Assembly: GCA_018268395.1 (NCBI GenBank)
Contig: JAFDWQ010000004.1
Coordinates: 1-64,000 of the forward strand
Reading direction: 5' to 3'
Length of the DNA stretch: 64,000 nt
Source of the DNA: Armatimonadota bacterium
GTDB taxonomy: Bacteria; Armatimonadota; Fimbriimonadia; Fimbriimonadales; Fimbriimonadaceae
Shown here piece after piece: positions 59,475 through 64,000 of this stretch. The position numbers were made by a program, and so were the translations under genes. The notes under the pieces are model-generated. The model saw only the letters and a program-made list of their open reading frames with translations, made no database searches and was not told where the DNA came from. The first letter of the stretch is position 1, and every line of letters begins with the position of its first letter.

Positions 59475-60403
59475 CGCCCGATCCGTCGCCCAACAGCCGC
59501 CTGCCGGACAGGACCCGCCTTGACGTCGTCACGAACGAAGCGGGCGCCCCGGCCATACCGGTCGATCCCGTCGAGAAGATCCTGTCACGGGCGGGCGAGC
59601 TCAGCGTGTTGCCCCAGGTCGTCTGCCAGGTGACCGAGGCGGCGAGCAACAACGAGACGAGCGCCAAGACGCTCGAGTCGACGATCCAGGTCGATCCCGG
59701 CTTCTCGGCGAAACTGATCGCCCAAGCGAACTCGGCCTACTTTTCACTTCCGAACAAGGTCACGTCCATCCGGGAAGCGGTCTTGTTCCTCGGGCTTGAC
59801 GAAATCCGGCGGATCGCGATGACCGTTGGAGTCTTCGACATGTTCGTCGGCAAGACGGACGAAGAGTCCCTCCGGCGGAGGGCTTGGTGGCGGCATTCGC
59901 TCGACACGGCCGTGTTCTGCCGTGCCGCGGCGGAATCGATCCCGATGGTCGGCGAGGCGGAAGCCTATACGTGCGGCCTGCTCCACTGGATCGGTAAGAC
60001 GGTTTTGGACCGCTTCGACCCTGCCCTGTACTCGAAGGTCCAAAAAGTGGTCGACCAAGGCGCACCCGACGTCCTGGCAGAGCGTGCCGTCTTCCAGTGC
60101 GACCATATCGCCGTCGCCCTCGGTGCGGCGACCCGATGGGGGTTCCCCGAACTGCTGGTGGCCGGGCTCGACTATTTCACGCCCGCGCACGACCATAACC
60201 CGCAGAACAGCCTAAGGGCTTGTACGGCCTTGGGAACCCGGATCGTCCGGTTCGTCCGGTCCGGGCACCCTGCCGAAGATATTGGGATGGAATTGATCCC
60301 AGGATGGATATTGGACTCGCTCGGACTTTCCGAGAATATGGTCAAGACGGTCATTTGTACCGGGGCCGCCGCCGTGGACTCCACGCCCGGCCACGCCCTT
60401 TGA
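59471..60403 (+). CDS. HDOD-domain protein between pilB and pilT
   Basis: 310 residues. HDOD fold: LSVLPQVVCQVTEAASNNET, AKLIAQANSAYFSLPNKVTS, IREAVLFLGLDEIRRIAMTV and CGLLHWIGKTVLDRF. The catalytic HD is lost (HW), so it is a non-enzymatic partner-binding domain. ATG overlaps pilB by 4 bases and pilT begins 13 bases later, so the three are made together. It resembles the HDOD protein co-encoded with CheA at 29418, especially in NSAYFxLPxxV. Role: probable regulator of the pilus motors. Confidence 0.88.
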   Translation: MTPDPSPNSRLPDRTRLDVVTNEAGAPAIPVDPVEKILSRAGELSVLPQVVCQVTEAASNNETSAKTLESTIQVDPGFSAKLIAQANSAYFSLPNKVTSIREAVLFLGLDEIRRIAMTVGVFDMFVGKTDEESLRRRAWWRHSLDTAVFCRAAAESIPMVGEAEAYTCGLLHWIGKTVLDRFDPALYSKVQKVVDQGAPDVLAERAVFQCDHIAVALGAATRWGFPELLVAGLDYFTPAHDHNPQNSLRACTALGTRIVRFVRSGHPAEDIGMELIPGWILDSLGLSENMVKTVICTGAAAVDSTPGHAL

Positions 60404-60416
60404 CCAAGGAACGAGC

Positions 60417-61928
60417 ATGTCGAACGATTTCAGTTGGGACAAGGTCCTCGGCGACGGCCAGGACAAGACCGAGTCGCCCGCCGAGCTGGACGAAATCCTG
60501 AGCGCGATCAAGGACGAGCCGGCCGAAGAGCCGCCTGCGGCCCCGACGGTCCCCACATACCCGCACCTGGAAGCCGTTTCCGGCGGGCCTCCCCTCGTCG
60601 AGCCGGAGAAAACCGTCGATCCGTACCTCGTGGCCCCGCTTCCCAAGGACATTATCGAGCCGGTCAAGACGAACCCGGCCTATGACGCCGACTACAAGCC
60701 CGACTATGTCAAGGAGCAAGAGGAGGCGATGGCGAGGAACGAGGTCAAGAGCGCGCCTAAAAGCGTCTCTGAGACCGAGAAGTTCGAAAAGAACACGAAC
60801 TTCTTCGTCGGTGCCAACCTCCAAGCCCCCAAGGCCGTCGAGGCGACCGAAGACGCCCGTCCGATCAAGGACCTACACATCGACGAGGTGTTGCGGGAGG
60901 GCTTGGACCGTAAGGCGAGCGACGTCCACTTTACGGCCGGTCTGCCCCCGATGGCCCGTGTCGACGGCGAACTCGTCCCCTTGAACTTCGAGATCCTTAA
61001 TCCCGAGCACACCAGGCGCCTCGTGACGGACATCATGACCGACGAGCAGATCCAGAAGTTCGAAAGCACGCACGAGCTCGACATGGCGTATACGGCGAAG
61101 GGCATGGCCCGCTTCCGTGTCAACGTCTATGTCCAGCGGCATGCGACCGCGGCCGCGCTCCGAATGATCCCGAACCGGATCCCGTCCTACGAAGACCTCC
61201 GCCTTCCTCCGATCATCCGCGACATCGCGAAGAGGTCGAGCGGTCTCATTTTGGTCACGGGTCCGACCGGCTCCGGTAAGTCGACCACGATCGCGGCGAT
61301 GTTGGACGACATCAATAAGACGCGATCGGCCCACATCCTGACCATCGAGGACCCGATCGAGTACTTGCACAACCACCAGAAGTGCATGGTCAACCAGCGC
61401 GAGATGCACAGCGACACGTACTCGTTCCACAACGCGCTGCGCGCCGTCTTGCGCGAAGACCCGGACATCATCCTCGTCGGTGAGCTCCGCGACCTCGAGA
61501 CGATCGAAGCCGCATTGACGCTGGCTGAAACGGGTCACTTGGTCTTCGGCACGTTGCACACCCGTAACGCGCCCAGCACCATCGACCGTGTGGTCGACGT
61601 CTTCCCTGCCGACCAGCAGGAACAGATCCGCGTCTTGCTCTCGAACACGCTCGAAGGCGTCATTTCGCAGCAACTGCTGCCGAAGCACGGCGGCGGCCGC
61701 GTCGCCGCACTCGAGATCATGATCGGCATCCCTGCGATCAAGAACCTCATCCGCGAGGCCAAGACGCACCAGATGTATTCGGTCATCGAGACGAACAAGC
61801 AGATCGGCATGCAAACGTTGGACAAGCACCTCGCCGACCTCTTCAAGATGGGCTACGTGTCCTATGAGGAATGTGCGATGAGGGCCGTCGACAAAGAGAC
61901 GTTCACTCAGCTCGCCAAAGCCGCCTAA
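60417..61928 (+). CDS. pilT: Pilus retraction ATPase PilT with long N-terminal extension
   Basis: 503 residues; typical PilT has about 345. The first 145 residues are an acidic, proline-rich, probably disordered extension (ELDEILSAIKDEPAEEPPAA, YKPDYVKEQEEAMARNE). The core follows: RKASDVHFTAGLPPMARVDG, Walker A VTGPTGSGKSTTIAAML, Walker B DIILVGELRDLETIEAAL, His box HLVFGTLHTRNAPSTIDRV and the retraction-specific AIKNLIREAKTHQM. The extension may bind the HDOD protein or another partner encoded upstream. Tight spacing to the HDOD gene indicates one operon. Confidence 0.95.
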   Translation: MSNDFSWDKVLGDGQDKTESPAELDEILSAIKDEPAEEPPAAPTVPTYPHLEAVSGGPPLVEPEKTVDPYLVAPLPKDIIEPVKTNPAYDADYKPDYVKEQEEAMARNEVKSAPKSVSETEKFEKNTNFFVGANLQAPKAVEATEDARPIKDLHIDEVLREGLDRKASDVHFTAGLPPMARVDGELVPLNFEILNPEHTRRLVTDIMTDEQIQKFESTHELDMAYTAKGMARFRVNVYVQRHATAAALRMIPNRIPSYEDLRLPPIIRDIAKRSSGLILVTGPTGSGKSTTIAAMLDDINKTRSAHILTIEDPIEYLHNHQKCMVNQREMHSDTYSFHNALRAVLREDPDIILVGELRDLETIEAALTLAETGHLVFGTLHTRNAPSTIDRVVDVFPADQQEQIRVLLSNTLEGVISQQLLPKHGGGRVAALEIMIGIPAIKNLIREAKTHQMYSVIETNKQIGMQTLDKHLADLFKMGYVSYEECAMRAVDKETFTQLAKAA

Positions 61929-61930
61929 AG

Positions 61931-63256
61931 TCAGCGCAGACGCCGGAAGACTTCGTACGGCAGGGTCACCGACGCCAAATAGACCGGGTTCTGACGGTAC
62001 GGCCCTCGAGGGTGGACGCACTCCCAAGGGCCGCCGTGCCCCCTGCCTTGACGATGGTCCTCTCGCCGCATGTGGGCCATGTAATCACCGATGAACCGCC
62101 GGGCGGCGGACCTGTCGGTCTGCGAGAGGGCCGAGGCGAACCATCCAGAGGGAGTGTGCCAATAGGCTCCGTTCTGGTAGCGGTCCAGGGGCACACCAGC
62201 CGTCCTTTCCCAAGCGCTGGTCTCTGAGAAGTCGCGGTCCGTAGGGACATGGCGGACGGCACCTTCGCACGTGACCGTGCCTTCGTGGAAGGCTGCGGCG
62301 AGGACACGGAGGGCCTTCGTGCGGGCCTCGCCCTTGAGGACGCCAAGGTCAAGGGCGAAGGCGGTCGCCCAGACATCGGGTTGACGGCCGACGCCTGTCG
62401 CGGCCAACAGCCAACCGGAAGCTTCTTGGAGCACCGGAGCCAGGTGGACTTTCAGCTCGGCCCTTGCCGCCGACCACCGCACGGCGTCCGCGCCTTGGCC
62501 GGTTTGTTCGGCCAGTTCGGACATTTCACCAAGGGCGCGGTACCGAAGTAAGGAGGGGAACGCCATGCTACCGGTCAGATAGACCGTGTCGCAGAAACCG
62601 AATCCGACCGCCCGCCGCACGGCATCGGTGACGACCAACCCGGTCTTGGGGTCGCACCTGGGCGTCTCCAAGGCCCGTGACAGTCGATCGTAGAGCCTGA
62701 CTCCTTTGATGGTTCGGTCCAGGAACCGCAGGTCTCTCGAGGACCGGGCGGTGCAGGACGCGATATGGACGAACTCATAGTGATCGTCGACGGGTGGAAC
62801 GACCCCGAAGGGCTCCCCGCCTTGGTCTGTACCCGCCGAATAGGTTCCGGGATAGAAGACGGACCCGCCCTCGAAGTTCACGTGATCGGGGACGGCCCAC
62901 GGAGGCACGGTGGCTCCTTCGTGGAGGTTTCGCCGGCGGGTGCCGTTTTGCGATCCGGCGATCTGGACAAGGTGCGCCCGTACCGTGCCAGCAGGGATGA
63001 GGCCGCTTCCCGCCGCCATCGAAAAGTCGCGGATCCAAAGGGACGGATAGTCGCCTCCCGGGGTCACGGCATCGAATCCCATGGCCGACCGGGAGCGGTC
63101 CGTCGTCGCTGACCTGACGGTGTCCAAGGCGAGGCCTTTGAGGAACCGAAGGTCGTCAGGACGTACGATCGGCTCAAGGAGAGGGTTGCGGGGCCAAGCG
63201 GCGACCCCAAGAGCGGCACCTGCGGTTCCGGCCAGGAACCGCCTCCTTGACGTCAT
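61931..63256 (-). CDS. Tat-exported six-hairpin glycosidase-like protein
   Basis: 441 residues. Twin-arginine-type leader TSRRRFLAGTAGAALGVAAW. The mature part is helical with (alpha/alpha)6-barrel features of glycoside-hydrolase clans: YPSLWIRDFSMAAGSGLIPA, EGGSVFYPGTYSAG, DRYQNGAYWHTPSGWFASAL and GPWECVHPRGPYRQNPVYLA. WIRD and NGxYWxxPSGW are reminiscent of GH families acting on alpha-linked sugars, but the exact family could not be assigned. TAAGTT lies six bases before the ATG. Confidence 0.72.
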   Translation of the reverse strand: MTSRRRFLAGTAGAALGVAAWPRNPLLEPIVRPDDLRFLKGLALDTVRSATTDRSRSAMGFDAVTPGGDYPSLWIRDFSMAAGSGLIPAGTVRAHLVQIAGSQNGTRRRNLHEGATVPPWAVPDHVNFEGGSVFYPGTYSAGTDQGGEPFGVVPPVDDHYEFVHIASCTARSSRDLRFLDRTIKGVRLYDRLSRALETPRCDPKTGLVVTDAVRRAVGFGFCDTVYLTGSMAFPSLLRYRALGEMSELAEQTGQGADAVRWSAARAELKVHLAPVLQEASGWLLAATGVGRQPDVWATAFALDLGVLKGEARTKALRVLAAAFHEGTVTCEGAVRHVPTDRDFSETSAWERTAGVPLDRYQNGAYWHTPSGWFASALSQTDRSAARRFIGDYMAHMRREDHRQGRGHGGPWECVHPRGPYRQNPVYLASVTLPYEVFRRLR

Positions 63257-63262
63257 GGGGGC

Positions 63263-63268
63263 AACTTA
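63263..63268 (-). promoter_or_regulatory. -10 box TAAGTT, leaderless start
   Basis: TAAGTT on the minus strand, six bases before ATG 63256. Confidence 0.35.
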
Positions 63269-63327
63269 CCTTGGGGAGGGCCCTCGTACGGCCCGGGCCG
63301 CTGGCCGAGACGTAACGGTCATGGACG

Positions 63328-63333
63328 TAAACT
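63328..63333 (+). promoter_or_regulatory. -10 box TAAACT, leaderless start
   Basis: TAAACT lies seven bases before ATG 63341 with no ribosome-binding site. Confidence 0.4.
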
Positions 63334-63340
63334 CGGCCCG

Positions 63341-64000
63341 ATGAAAGTCGCGGTGATCGGCGCGGGCCGACAGGGGCCGGCGGCGGCGTACGACCTGGCC
63401 GTTCACGGCGATTACGGTCGGATCGTCCTGGCCGACTACGACAAGGACGTCGCCAAGGACGCGGCGGCACGGATCAACGCGGTGCTGGACCGGAAGGCGG
63501 TGGTCGCCGCAGAAGCGGACGCGAGTGACCACGAAGGCATGAAGGAATTCCTGTACGGTTTCGACCTTGCCGTCGCTGCCGCGCCCTACCGCTTGAACCC
63601 GGTCGTCGCCCATGCGGGGATCGACGTGTCGTGCAGCGTGGTCGACATGGGGGTGGACACCGACGACGCCCTCTTGATCCACGAGCGCGACGACGAGGCC
63701 AGGGCCAAGAACGTCCGGATCGTCACCGACTGCGGGATCGCTCCGGGAACGGTCAACGTCATGGCCTCGGCCCTTCTGGGCCGATCGCCCGCCTCGGACA
63801 CGGTCCGCCTGTACTGCGGCGGTCTTCCAGAGTCAGCCACGGCTCCCTTCTGGCACAAGGTGGGGTTCAGCGTCGACAGCCTTCTCGGCGAGTACGTGGA
63901 CGACGTCGACTCGTTGAGGGGCGGCGAGATCGTCCGTTCCCACCCTTTGGAGGACGTCGAGCTCCTGGAGTTTCCCGGATTCGGTCGTCTGGAGGCGGCG
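63341..64000 (+). CDS. Saccharopine-dehydrogenase-like oxidoreductase (partial)
   Basis: Runs off the right edge after 220 codons. N-terminal Rossmann fold MKVAVIGAGRQGPAAAYDLA, then IVLADYDKDVAKDAAARI, DLAVAAAPYRLNPVVAHAGI, SVVDMGVDTDDALL and VTDCGIAPGTVNVMASALLG followed by RLYCGGLPE. This is the pattern of saccharopine dehydrogenase and lysine 6-dehydrogenase relatives (NAD(P)-dependent, C-C=N-forming). The exact substrate needs the missing part. Confidence 0.85.
   Translation, partial: MKVAVIGAGRQGPAAAYDLAVHGDYGRIVLADYDKDVAKDAAARINAVLDRKAVVAAEADASDHEGMKEFLYGFDLAVAAAPYRLNPVVAHAGIDVSCSVVDMGVDTDDALLIHERDDEARAKNVRIVTDCGIAPGTVNVMASALLGRSPASDTVRLYCGGLPESATAPFWHKVGFSVDSLLGEYVDDVDSLRGGEIVRSHPLEDVELLEFPGFGRLEAA

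Noticed and set aside
1-64000. CRISPR array or cas genes
   Set aside because: No regularly spaced identical repeats and no Cas-like protein.

Overview
The window is high-GC bacterial chromosome, most likely from an Armatimonadota (Fimbriimonadia-like) organism. This is an inference, not a proof. The main pointers are a DUF1559-type pseudopilin whose N-terminus continues past the prepilin helix with [13 protein letters not shown] and SNLKQIG (a form very common in that phylum), lipoproteins and a PorV/FadL-like barrel (diderm envelope), type IV pilus plus flagellar genes, and many genes that start 5-9 bases after a -10 box (apparently leaderless mRNAs).

Layout. (1) 1-3,015: a BlaI-type repressor, a BlaR1-type M56 sensor protease with an unusual HAF-like C-terminal domain, and a secreted HAF-repeat protein. 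The repressor and HAF promoters share a palindromic operator. (2) About 3,020-11,800: an accessory zone holding a 5'-truncated RHS gene whose low-GC tail overlaps a formylglycine-generating-enzyme-like gene, a second orphan tail with an overlapping small gene, a zinc-ribbon protein, a tyrosine integrase next to a tRNA-Lys 3' fragment (attachment-site scar), and several dispersed intergenic repeats, one of them an inverted pair about 4.5 kb apart. (3) 11,940-20,620: a stress and signalling block: ECF42-type sigma factor with SRPBCC and DGPF/YCII proteins, glycine-zipper and BON envelope-stress proteins, an OmpR-type response regulator, a second ECF sigma factor, a DUF1328 protein and a hybrid histidine kinase. 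7-4-7 direct repeats suggest that the separated regulator and kinase belong together.

(4) 20,615-26,740: a nearly complete molybdenum-cofactor operon, moaA, moaC-mogA fusion, moeA, moaD and a moaE-E1-rhodanese triple fusion, with mobA nearby. (5) 27,120-32,800: fliD, then a cheW-cheA-HDOD operon. (6) 32,900-37,390: a secreted Ig-like protein, a PorV-like barrel, a caspase-fold protein lacking the catalytic His and a helix-hairpin-helix protein. (7) 37,386-50,060: mainly housekeeping: coaX, glmM, grpE, der, a PagL-like enzyme, a tgt without the zinc cysteines, an alkyltransferase-like protein, a pseudopilin, an LCP protein, pckA, phhB, a kinase-like protein and aroC. (8) 50,166-57,720: a secreted BNR propeller protein, an XRE-TPR regulator operon, pstB, an esterase and a SurA/PpiC-like chaperone. 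(9) 57,780-64,000: pilB-HDOD-pilT, a Tat-exported six-hairpin glycosidase-like protein and the start of a saccharopine-dehydrogenase-like gene.

Most genes are tightly packed, and ATGA or GTGA overlaps mark translationally coupled pairs. No CRISPR array, rRNA or intact tRNA was seen.
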